A DNA stretch of 64,000 nucleotides, taken from positions 2,571,001 through 2,635,000 of the forward strand of contig NC_083508.1 of assembly GCF_032362555.1 (NCBI RefSeq), written 5' to 3'. Origin of the DNA: Amyelois transitella. Its lineage: Eukaryota > Arthropoda > Insecta > Lepidoptera > Pyralidae. Under the pieces are notes generated by a model. That model did not search any database. It saw only the letters and a program-made list of their open reading frames with translations, and was not told where the DNA came from. Positions 21,808 to 30,372 of the stretch are shown one piece after another. The translations under genes and the position numbers were made by a program. Each line of letters begins with the position of its first letter. Positions within the stretch are counted from its first letter, which is position 1.

Positions 21808-22773
21808 ATGTCTACGGAACCTAAGAAAAATGTGGAAGTAGCGTTGAACGAACAGTTTCCTATTAATGTGTTATGCAACTTTATCAGCCCTTACAAGGGT
21901 GAACGTGAAACTCTTAATGCTTTTCTCACGAATTGCCAAAACGCTCTAGATCTGGCGTCGCATAGTCAAAAGATCCTAATAAATAAGTACATTCTGTCAC
22001 GCTTAGAAGGTAAAGCTCAAATTGCATGTTCTAATAAAGTTTTTGATGATTTTAACCAATTGAAATGTTTTCTTAAACAAAACTTCGGTGAAAGAAAACA
22101 TTACAACCATCTGTTGTTAGATCTACAGTCGTGCAGGCAATTATCAAATGAAACTGTTGCGCAATTCGCACTCCGTGTCGAAACTAGCCTCACTGATTTA
22201 CAATCGGAAATTTACAATTCAGAATCCTTAAAAAAGGATTTATCCGGTCGCATAGCTATGACCGAAGATCTGGCTTTATTTACCTTTTCTCTAGGATTAC
22301 ATCCCCAGCTCAGTAATAACGTTAGATGCAGGAGCCCGAAATCCCTTAACGATGCAATTAATATCGCTCTCGAAGAAGAGAAAATTCAAAATTTAATGTA
22401 TAAAACCAACAGACCTAAATGTAAAATCTGTGGTAAACAGGGTCATTCCGAATCCGAATGTCGTGAAAAATATAAACGCACGGGTCCACCACGTAACTCT
22501 TCAGACCCTCAACCATCAACATCTAATAACTCAGGGTCATTTAGTAACCAGCTTTTCTGCAAATATTGTAAAAATAAGGGTCATGATATTTCTCAATGCC
22601 GCAAAAGGAAATATAACAATGAGCGGCGTAATTTACAAAGTAATTCTAATAATCGCGATAAGCCAGCGGACATGCATCATATTACATACGATTCGCCGGC
22701 GCCGTCACCCGAACCTTACCAAGAACCATGTGAACATGACCATACTGATGACACTGATAACCCTTTAAACTAA
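21808..22773 (+). CDS. gag: Errantivirus Gag
   Basis: This 321-residue polyprotein builds the capsid and packages the RNA. The N-terminal two-thirds is a retroelement capsid-like region. The C-terminal part carries two CCHC zinc knuckles, CKICGKQGHSESEC at about residues 204-217 and CKYCKNKGHDISQC at about 251-264. The reading frame ends TTA AAC TAA, which overlaps a slippery heptamer used to enter pol. The frame is intact, without internal stops. Confidence 0.92.
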   Translation: MSTEPKKNVEVALNEQFPINVLCNFISPYKGERETLNAFLTNCQNALDLASHSQKILINKYILSRLEGKAQIACSNKVFDDFNQLKCFLKQNFGERKHYNHLLLDLQSCRQLSNETVAQFALRVETSLTDLQSEIYNSESLKKDLSGRIAMTEDLALFTFSLGLHPQLSNNVRCRSPKSLNDAINIALEEEKIQNLMYKTNRPKCKICGKQGHSESECREKYKRTGPPRNSSDPQPSTSNNSGSFSNQLFCKYCKNKGHDISQCRKRKYNNERRNLQSNSNNRDKPADMHHITYDSPAPSPEPYQEPCEHDHTDDTDNPLN

Positions 22774-25700
22774 CTACGCGGATTTCGAAAACGTGCCGTC
22801 GTCATCCGGAAAATCTAGGCACACGCACCTTCCCGCGTAAGTCCCAAAATTTAAATATTGCATCTCAACACGCTCCAAAGAGGGTTTCTATTTCGTTGAG
22901 TCATAACTCCAATCCATCTCAGCATGCTCCAAAAGGAGTCTCTGTTTCGCTGAGTCATAAATCAAATCCATCTCAGCATGCTCCAAAAGGAGTCTCTGTT
23001 TCGCTGAGTCATAAATCAAATCCATCTCAGCATGCTCCAAAAGGAGTCTCTGTTTCGCTGAGTCATAAATCAAATTCATCTCAGCATGCTCCAAAAGGAG
23101 TCTCTGTTTCGCTGAGTCAGCATTCTGCTACATCTCAACCTGCCCCTCTGAGGGCCCCCGTTTCGTTGAGTCACCAATCACCCTCTCCTGAGAGGTCTTC
23201 TATATCACAACTTCCTAAATCCAAGGTTGACAATCACCTTAATACCCCTGTTTATGAGGTATCCTCATCTTCAATGAAAATATGTCTTCCTCATGTTTAT
23301 ATAAAAACATCTTTCTCCACCAGTCCGCTACGCCTACTCATAGATACAGGTGCAAGTATAAGTCTCATCAAACGATCAAGCTTAACTAAATTACCAGAAT
23401 TATCTCAAGAAATAGTTAAAATAAAAGGATTTAATAACATAGACACGTATTCCGAAACATTGGGTACTTGCTACATTGATTTTATTTTAAATGATAAACA
23501 TAACGAGTATAAATTTCATCTAGTTAATGATAAAATTAATCTGGAATACGATGGTATTATCGGTAGTGACTTTTTACAACATTTTAAAGCTAATATAGAC
23601 TATACTTCACATTCTATCCAAATATGCGGACAAAATCTAGATATAAACTATATTCAACCAATATACATAATTCCCGCTCGCTCTGAAGCTGTAATCGAAT
23701 GCGCAGTATCTAATTACTCTCGTGAAAACTATCAAAATAATGAAGGTTTATTATTAGATCATTCTATAAGTGAAGGTGTTTATGTTGCCAACTGTCTCGT
23801 TTCTATTAAACAAAATAAACGAGTCAACATAACTGTTTTAAATACTACAAATCGTGATATTAAAATAAAAGACTATAAAGTACAGTTAACACCTCTTGAA
23901 CAGCATCCTATTACAGATTCATTCGAGTGCGTAAATTCCATTTCTTATTCTAAATCTGAGAGAGTGCAAAAGGTACTTAATCTCATACGCTGTTCTCATT
24001 TAAACTCTGAAGAAAAAGAGTCCTTATTGGAATGCTGTTCCATTTATGCTGACATCTTCCATTTAGAAGGCGAACCATTGTCACACACAAATGCGATCGA
24101 ACACACTATCGACTCGGGAGATGCGCCTCCAATTCATGTCAAGTCTTACCGCTTCCCCGAGTGTCACAAGGAAGAAGTAAACTCCCAAATCCGCAAAATG
24201 CTCGATCAGAACATAATACGTCCCTCTGTGTCGCCCTGGAGTGCTCCAATTTGGGTAGTTCCCAAAAAGTTAGACGCCTCCGGAAAAAAGAAATGGCGGA
24301 TAGTAATAGACTACCGTCGCCTCAACGATGTTACTGTCTCGGAGAGTTATCCTCTACCTCTTATCACCGACATCTTAGACCAGCTAGGTCACTCAAAGTA
24401 TTTCAGTACCCTGGACCTTTCCAGCAGCTTCCATCAGATCAAGATGAGTCCCCAAGATGCACCGAAGACTGGTTTCTCTATTAATACAAATTCTAGTACC
24501 ACTGGTCACTATGAGTTCACTAGAATGCCATTCGGGTTAAAGAACGCCCCTTCTACCTTCCAAAGACTGATGAATACAGTTCTTTCTGGTCTCCAAGGTC
24601 TTCATGCCTACGTCTATCTTGATGACGTCATAATCTATAGTCATAATTTGACAAATCACATATCTAAAATCAAATTAATCTTTGATCGCCTCCGAAAATT
24701 CAACCTAAAACTACAGCCCGATAAATGCGAGTTCTTACGACGTGAAGTCGCTTATCTTGGTCACATTATAACAGACAAAGGTGTCTGTCCGAATCCTGAA
24801 AAAGTTAAAGCTGTAACTCAATTTCCTACTCCCAAAAATCCTAAAGATGTTAAATCGTTTCTAGGGCTAGTCGGTTACTATCGCCGCTTCATTAATAATT
24901 TCTCACAAATAACAAAACCACTGACCTCCCTCTTAAAAAAGGACGCTACTTTCCAGTGGTCTCACAATCAAGAACAAGCTTTTACTACCCTTAAGGAGAA
25001 ATTAACTTCAGCCCCTTTGCTTCAGTATCCTAATTTCAATCAAACTTTCCTATTAACCACGGATGCTTCAAACTATGCGATAGGAGCCGTATTATCTCAA
25101 GGTGAAATCGGTAACGATAAGCCTATATCATACGCCTCGCGAACTCTTAACAAAGCCGAGGGCAACTACTCCACCATAGAAAAGGAGCTCTTAGCCATTT
25201 TATTCGGCGTGAAAACATTCCGCCCTTATCTATACGGTCGAAGGTTCAAAATAATTACGGACCATAAACCCCTTGTATGGCTTTTCAATGTCAAAGACCC
25301 TGGCTCCAGGCTCATCCGATGGCGCCTGAAATTAGAAGAATACGACTATGAAATCGTTTATAAGAAGGGTAAATTAAATGCAAATGCTGATGCCCTATCT
25401 CGTTTCCCGGTTAACGTCCTAAATAACGATAATAACTCTGACTCTATCATATGTAACCCTACGTTACCATCACATAACGAAAATGACTCAAATATCCTTC
25501 CATCTATATCAGAAACTTATGAACAATTTCTTCAAATAATCAGACAACACGGGGTTCAGTTCGACACAATAATTCAAGAACACAATGAGTCATTACTTAA
25601 AGCTAAATGTAAATTAATAGCTTACCCAACATCTATCGATTTAGATGAAGCCGTACCTTACTGTCAAGACATCATAAATGCCTCTACAAGTGAACCGAGT

Positions 25701-27056
25701 ATCTGTGACATAGAACGCGAGTTACATACTTATTACTCCACATCGAATGATAACCATGTGTTTACCCATTTATTCCTTAAGGTTAATCACTTTGATGAGA
25801 TGACATATAAAGATATATTTAATCTTCTCCGTCAATATAGAGAAATGATTAAATACTGGTACCTAGAAGAAAAAGAATTCGCTATATCAGATTTCGTAGA
25901 TCCCTTTACAAAATTATCTTATAATAAAATTTATAATATTTTATCATTCCTATTTCATAATACAAACATAAAAGTTAATATTTACCGTAACTCTATCCGA
26001 TACCCGACTCCTGACGAAGTCAAGCGCATTCTTAAAGATAACCATGATTCTCCTCTCGCCGGTCACCCAGGCATATCACGCATGCTCGAGAGAATTAAAA
26101 CTCAGTTCTGGTGGAAAAGTATGCGCCAGGACATAGAAGATTATGTTAAAAATTGCCGTTCTTGCCAAATTAATAAACCCCTAAGACATACAAACAGGGC
26201 CCCTATGATCATAACTTCTTCGGCATCTCGCCCCAATGAAAAACTATATCTTGATTTAGTCGGTCCACTTCCTGAAACTCACGAACATAAATTTAAATTC
26301 CTTCTAACGTTACAAGACGATTTAACTAAATATTCTCAAGCATACCCGATGCAATCCTGTTCCGCTGAAGAAACAGCCAAATTACTAGTTCTATTTATTT
26401 CCCATATGGGCATCCCTAAATTAATAATTTCAGACCAAGGTACTAACTTTTGCTCCGACCTCTTTAAACAAATTGAGAAATTATTTAGTATCAAACATGT
26501 TTTTGCATCCCCATATCACCCTCAAACGTGTGGAGCCCTCGAAAGGAGTCACTCCACTCTAAAGGAGTATCTCAGGTCATACATTGGTGAAAACCAACAT
26601 ACTTGGGACCTCTACATCCCCAGTGCCATGATAGCTTATAATTCAAATGTACATAGTACTACAGGTTACTCACCCCTAGAGTTACTTTTCGGCTATAAAC
26701 CATACTTACCCTCAAGTATAGACACACTCGATACGAATACTTACACAGACTATATCCGAGCTCTAAATCACCGTTTATACTACAGTCGTCAAAAAGCTCT
26801 TCAAAATATACAATCTTCAAAAGAAAAGGCAAAAAATTACTACGATTCTCATACAAAACCTTTATCCTATAAAACAGGTGATATGGTATATGTCCGTTGT
26901 CATCATAAACAAAATAAGGCCCTATCTCCAGTGTGGAAGGGTCCATTCAAAATTATAAAACTTAATGGAAATCATTCGGTTACGCTGCTCATAAACCGTA
27001 AACACGTACGTCATCATTATGACGAAATCAAACTAGCTAGTGACGTCACGTCTTAG
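22761..27056 (+). CDS. pol: Errantivirus Pol (protease, RT, RNase H, integrase)
   Basis: The pol frame is open from 22761 and is entered by -1 frameshifting. Numbered from 22896, landmarks are: protease active site LLIDTGAS at about residue 147; reverse transcriptase with YVYLDDVI at about 572; RNase H with TTDASNYAIGAVLS at about 721; the HHCC zinc domain of integrase at about 1050-1090; and the integrase D,D,E triad (YLDLVGPL at about 1119, SDQGTNF at about 1179, GALERS at about 1215). All catalytic residues that I can check are present and no stop or frameshift interrupts the frame. Before the protease is a run of 18-residue repeats (see 22868-23120). Confidence 0.93.
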   Translation, partial: PFKLTTRISKTCRRHPENLGTRTFPRKSQNLNIASQHAPKRVSISLSHNSNPSQHAPKGVSVSLSHKSNPSQHAPKGVSVSLSHKSNPSQHAPKGVSVSLSHKSNSSQHAPKGVSVSLSQHSATSQPAPLRAPVSLSHQSPSPERSSISQLPKSKVDNHLNTPVYEVSSSSMKICLPHVYIKTSFSTSPLRLLIDTGASISLIKRSSLTKLPELSQEIVKIKGFNNIDTYSETLGTCYIDFILNDKHNEYKFHLVNDKINLEYDGIIGSDFLQHFKANIDYTSHSIQICGQNLDINYIQPIYIIPARSEAVIECAVSNYSRENYQNNEGLLLDHSISEGVYVANCLVSIKQNKRVNITVLNTTNRDIKIKDYKVQLTPLEQHPITDSFECVNSISYSKSERVQKVLNLIRCSHLNSEEKESLLECCSIYADIFHLEGEPLSHTNAIEHTIDSGDAPPIHVKSYRFPECHKEEVNSQIRKMLDQNIIRPSVSPWSAPIWVVPKKLDASGKKKWRIVIDYRRLNDVTVSESYPLPLITDILDQLGHSKYFSTLDLSSSFHQIKMSPQDAPKTGFSINTNSSTTGHYEFTRMPFGLKNAPSTFQRLMNTVLSGLQGLHAYVYLDDVIIYSHNLTNHISKIKLIFDRLRKFNLKLQPDKCEFLRREVAYLGHIITDKGVCPNPEKVKAVTQFPTPKNPKDVKSFLGLVGYYRRFINNFSQITKPLTSLLKKDATFQWSHNQEQAFTTLKEKLTSAPLLQYPNFNQTFLLTTDASNYAIGAVLSQGEIGNDKPISYASRTLNKAEGNYSTIEKELLAILFGVKTFRPYLYGRRFKIITDHKPLVWLFNVKDPGSRLIRWRLKLEEYDYEIVYKKGKLNANADALSRFPVNVLNNDNNSDSIICNPTLPSHNENDSNILPSISETYEQFLQIIRQHGVQFDTIIQEHNESLLKAKCKLIAYPTSIDLDEAVPYCQDIINASTSEPSICDIERELHTYYSTSNDNHVFTHLFLKVNHFDEMTYKDIFNLLRQYREMIKYWYLEEKEFAISDFVDPFTKLSYNKIYNILSFLFHNTNIKVNIYRNSIRYPTPDEVKRILKDNHDSPLAGHPGISRMLERIKTQFWWKSMRQDIEDYVKNCRSCQINKPLRHTNRAPMIITSSASRPNEKLYLDLVGPLPETHEHKFKFLLTLQDDLTKYSQAYPMQSCSAEETAKLLVLFISHMGIPKLIISDQGTNFCSDLFKQIEKLFSIKHVFASPYHPQTCGALERSHSTLKEYLRSYIGENQHTWDLYIPSAMIAYNSNVHSTTGYSPLELLFGYKPYLPSSIDTLDTNTYTDYIRALNHRLYYSRQKALQNIQSSKEKAKNYYDSHTKPLSYKTGDMVYVRCHHKQNKALSPVWKGPFKIIKLNGNHSVTLLINRKHVRHHYDEIKLASDVTS
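22764..22822 (+). promoter_or_regulatory. Programmed -1 frameshift signal (gag-pol)
   Basis: TTTAAAC at 22764-22770 is read as TTA AAC in the gag frame and is followed at once by the gag stop. Slipping back one base leads into the pol frame, which is open from 22761 onward. After an 8-base spacer, CGGAT (22779-22783) can pair with ATCCG (22804-22808), and GTGCC (22793-22797) in its loop can pair with GGCAC (22818-22822). This makes an H-type pseudoknot. The heptamer is the classic U UUA AAC type. Confidence 0.85.
22868..23120 (+). repeat. 54-bp tandem repeat at the start of Pol
   Basis: Four near-identical 54-bp units, with degenerate ones on each side, encode an 18-residue repeat of the form SHKSNPSQHAPKGVSVSL. 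The units are in frame and lie between the frameshift site and the protease. The repeat makes a false open frame on the minus strand. Confidence 0.93.
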
Positions 27057-27075
27057 TATCAAGTAGCATAACGAA

Positions 27076-29028
27076 ATGATACATATTGTTTATTTCAGGT
27101 TGATGTTGCCGGTGACTATCACCTGCGAATACGTATCACCCGTAATCAACAGTCCTGGCCTTTATTTTGATAAGCTTTTAGATGTTAAGTTTACCAATAG
27201 TGATTGGAATATTTTAGCATACGTAGATATAAGCCATGTACAACCCAACTTAGACAAAGTAGAGTTTTTATTTGAAAAACTTAACGTATTCTGTAATTCA
27301 ATGACTTCTTCTAAAATACAGTCAGATTGCATTAATTCATTATCCGCTCTTAAAAATCAACATATTTTGAATGTAAATAAATTCTCTTCTGTAGCATATC
27401 TAGTAATAGATGGAAATCCCGGTACGCGCTTTAAAAGAGGTTTAATGGATTTCGGTGGCTCCCTGCTAAAGACTATTTTTGGTACATTAGATTCAGATGA
27501 TGCAATTAAATTCTCACGGGCTATTGAAGATGTACAAACGGATGAAAAACGTCTCGCTCATCTTATGAAGGACAATATACACGTAATAAAGTCAACAATT
27601 TCATATTTTAATAATACCATGTCTAAAGTAGATGAGAACGAAAACCATATATTAAAAAATCTAAAAACTATCCATAAAATTTTAGAAACTGTATCAAATA
27701 ACAACGATAAACTAGAAATTAAATCTCAATTAAGCTCACTACTAAATTCATTACAGTCCATTATCACGACCTTGTCCTTCGATATAGAAGATGTAAACAA
27801 TGCTATCCTTTTTGCAAAGCTAAACATTTTACACCCGACGGTACTCAGCCCGCATCAGCTGTACAATGAATTAGATAAACACAGAAATAGTCTTCCTAGC
27901 CATTACGAGCTCCCGACACCCTTAACTTTACAAAATATACATAATTTAATAGATATATCCAAACTAACATGTTTTTATCATATGAACAAAATTATATTTG
28001 TAATTAAGATTCCACTTGTACTACCACAAGCTTATGAATTGTATAAAATAATTCCGTTACCTGTTGCTTACGATATGTCGAAACCTGATACATTCGTCCT
28101 TGTTGAGCCAACGAGCTCTTACGTAGCAATAACAGCTGATCGCATGTTTTACTCACTGATAGGAGACGTCGACAAGTGCAAGGTCATTAGTGAGAAATGC
28201 CACGTGTGCATATTAGTGAATGTGTTTTCAGTGATTGCGAATCCCACGTGTGAGACGACTCTTTTGAGTGATGTGGTCAGTAAACTTCCTGACATATGTG
28301 TAACGAAACTAATATATGGGTCAATAGATTTGTTTCATAAGTTAACTTTTAATCGATGGATTTTTGTACAGTCTGAACCAGGGAAGTGCCACATAACTTG
28401 CGATGATAAAAATGTTAACTCTGATATTATTTTATTTGGAACTGGCATTTTAACTCTACCTAAGACATGTAAAGCATTTTATAAAACCTTACAGTTTACA
28501 GCCGTTGGCAAAACAGTCATCACTAATGTAACTAATACAATATCTAATTTTAACATCTTACAAGATGATTGTTGTGAAAGATCTAGATTAAATAAAACAC
28601 TAGAACGATTACCGTATTCTAAGCTTAATAACTTAGATAATCTCGATTCCTTACTACATGCCAGCATCCATCTCAGCTCTTTCGAAGATGAAATTAATAA
28701 GCTTGAAAATCCATCTCACTTTGAAACTTATGGCACGCATTATCTATCCCTGAGTTTATTTAGTAGCACTTTAATTTTAATATACCTTTTGTACAAATGT
28801 CGCAAAAGATTATCTACACCTATGGAGTCTCCATGTTGCATCCAAATATTTAATCAATGTCATAGTAAAAATAACTCTACTCCACAAACCACGCAAACTA
28901 CATTTCATAGATACTCTCTCAAATCCTCAGATAGAGATGTTACTGAAAATTTAGAAGAGGAAGTGCGCATGACGCCTTCTCCTACCAAGAGGAATATACA
29001 CAACTTTACAAGAAGCCACGATTCCTAG
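27076..29028 (+). CDS. env: Errantivirus Env (baculovirus F-like glycoprotein)
   Basis: The frame is open for 650 codons. A likely splice acceptor (TTTATTTCAG) ends at 27098, after which the first ATG is at 27103, giving 641 residues. A furin-type site RFKR at about residues 118-121 is followed by a glycine-rich hydrophobic segment (GLMDFGGSLLKTIFG) typical of the fusion peptide of errantivirus Env and baculovirus F proteins. A long helical region follows. A C-terminal transmembrane segment lies at about 553-573, with a 77-residue basic tail. It mediates membrane fusion in the family. The N-terminal signal sequence is weak if translation starts at 27103. The frame is uninterrupted. Confidence 0.88.
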   Translation: MIHIVYFRLMLPVTITCEYVSPVINSPGLYFDKLLDVKFTNSDWNILAYVDISHVQPNLDKVEFLFEKLNVFCNSMTSSKIQSDCINSLSALKNQHILNVNKFSSVAYLVIDGNPGTRFKRGLMDFGGSLLKTIFGTLDSDDAIKFSRAIEDVQTDEKRLAHLMKDNIHVIKSTISYFNNTMSKVDENENHILKNLKTIHKILETVSNNNDKLEIKSQLSSLLNSLQSIITTLSFDIEDVNNAILFAKLNILHPTVLSPHQLYNELDKHRNSLPSHYELPTPLTLQNIHNLIDISKLTCFYHMNKIIFVIKIPLVLPQAYELYKIIPLPVAYDMSKPDTFVLVEPTSSYVAITADRMFYSLIGDVDKCKVISEKCHVCILVNVFSVIANPTCETTLLSDVVSKLPDICVTKLIYGSIDLFHKLTFNRWIFVQSEPGKCHITCDDKNVNSDIILFGTGILTLPKTCKAFYKTLQFTAVGKTVITNVTNTISNFNILQDDCCERSRLNKTLERLPYSKLNNLDNLDSLLHASIHLSSFEDEINKLENPSHFETYGTHYLSLSLFSSTLILIYLLYKCRKRLSTPMESPCCIQIFNQCHSKNNSTPQTTQTTFHRYSLKSSDRDVTENLEEEVRMTPSPTKRNIHNFTRSHDS

Positions 29029-29223
29029 TTTATTAATATTTGGATGAATCATAAGACCATAAAATGTAATTTTATTAATGAATGTCCTTTTTAGGGTAGT
29101 TACTTTCTTTTATTGATTTGTTAGTTTTGTAATTTCTTTATTTTAATAATGTAACTTTGTTCTAGCGAAAATCCAATCTTTTCAAGTTATCTCTCATCAC
29201 TTTAAGATGTGATGATCGATCTT

Positions 29224-29234
29224 AACGGGGGGGT
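29224..29234 (+). other. Polypurine tract of errantivirus
   Basis: AACGGGGGGGTT directly precedes the 3' LTR. The run of seven G is the expected primer for plus-strand synthesis, although it is shorter and less A-rich than in many relatives. Confidence 0.6.
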
Positions 29235-29470
29235 TGTTATATCGAAATTAACATGATTAAAAATATAAAATAAAACTGCTGAGTTTCCTATTCCATTGAC
29301 GTCAATGCAATAGGAAACCGAAGTGCAGATAATTTAATTATGTTTCTTTAGTTTGGATTGGACTTCCGCCGGGCAAACACTATAATTTCTATATCATTCA
29401 ATATACTTTCTTTTTTCAGTTTAATTAAATAGTTTTTTTTAAAAACCAAATTCCGACCCGCTCCGTAACA
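29235..29470 (+). repeat. 3' LTR of errantivirus
   Basis: It is identical by eye to the 5' LTR over all 236 positions, including the palindrome, which here lies at 29283-29318. It is followed by the GTAC target duplication. Confidence 0.95.
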
Positions 29471-29524
29471 GTACCCTACCCACTGGACGTAAAAAAAAAT
29501 TACATACATATGTATATTCATGTC

Positions 29525-29757
29525 TTATACCTAACGGTATAGACAGAGCCTTGAAATGACTGAAAGGCCGCGTGCAGCTGTATAGCTTAATGATGAAATC
29601 GAAATTCAATTCGAATTTCAGTGACAGGTTGCTAGCACATCGTCTACAAGAAGAATCTCATTATAAGCTTATTAACACTCAGTTGCGATTCCCAACATCC
29701 ATGGGAAAGATGGAGTGGTCCTATTCTAAAATTCCGAAAACCACAGGGCACTTAAAA
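29525..29757 (+). repeat. Dispersed SINE-like repeat, copy 2
   Basis: This is the longest copy of the family, with GTATAGACAGAGCC, CGTGCAGCTG, TAGCTTAATGATGAAAT, GTGACAGGTTGCTAGC and TCCATGGGAAAGATGGAGT. It starts about 50 bp after the errantivirus. Confidence 0.7.
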
Positions 29758-29886
29758 TAATAATAATAATAGTGTACCTGAGACTTAATAAATGTTACAA
29801 AGTCTATCTTGCAATAGGTTTCACTAGTAAAACCATGTAAAAGTTCTAAAATCCTGTGTCAATATCAATCAAATTGTAATTAAATG

Positions 29887-30092
29887 AGCAGAATGAAGAT
29901 TTAAAAAGAGGAAATTGTGATAAAACATCAGAATGTTACTATATTACAGAAGTAGACTGGTATGGCGTCAGAGGAGATACAATTGTACATTGGGATTATC
30001 AATATATTCCGTGGGAAAGCATTTACCAAAAACTAAATAGAGATACTTGGCATTTACTTCCATTGGCCACAGAAGGTAGTGATAGTCTATGA
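29887..30092 (+). CDS. Orphan coding-like fragment with splice acceptor
   Basis: An open frame ends with VDWYGVRGDTIVHWDYQYIP, then WESIYQKLNRDTWHLLPLAT, EGSDSL and a stop at 30090-30092. The amino-acid make-up, rich in W, Y and D with no low complexity, looks like real protein. A good acceptor (TACTATATTACAG) sits just before VDWYG. I cannot name the family and see no partner exons on this strand. It may be the last exon of a gene split by the errantivirus insertion, or a relic. Confidence 0.3.
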
Positions 30093-30372
30093 TAATGTCA
30101 ATGTCACATCTGTCAATCGTTAAATAAATCGCCGTGATGTGTTGAAATTGTTAGAAATGTATGCATTAATGGAATGTGTGTAATTTATTGATAATTATCA
30201 ATTGATTTCATATTTCATGAGAATCAGACTAGTGGTTACAGGTTGAATTTTTTATCAAACAATATAGTCAGTCATTTCTCCACAGTTGTAAAGTTCTAAC
30301 TTTGTACTTAGTGAATAGCGATTTAATAACTTTAAAATCGTTTACCAGTTAATAAAACAGTTTTTCTCTAAA

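Larger units (their letters stand above)
20895..29470 (+). mobile_element. Complete endogenous errantivirus (Ty3/gypsy with env)
   Basis: An 8576-bp LTR retroelement with two 236-bp LTRs beginning TGTTATATC and ending CCGTAACA. By eye I find no difference between the two LTRs. The insertion is flanked by a 4-bp duplication, GTAC, at 20891-20894 and 29471-29474. The internal order is primer-binding site, leader, gag, pol, env, then a G-rich polypurine stretch. All three genes are open from end to end. Identical LTRs and a clean target duplication mean a recent insertion. It sits between the KEN-box gene and TXNDC17. Errantiviruses are insect endogenous retroviruses; whether this copy is active cannot be told from sequence alone. 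Confidence 0.95.

Noticed and set aside
22888-23094. Minus-strand repeat frame inside pol
   Set aside because: It is the antisense shadow of the 54-bp in-frame repeat in pol.
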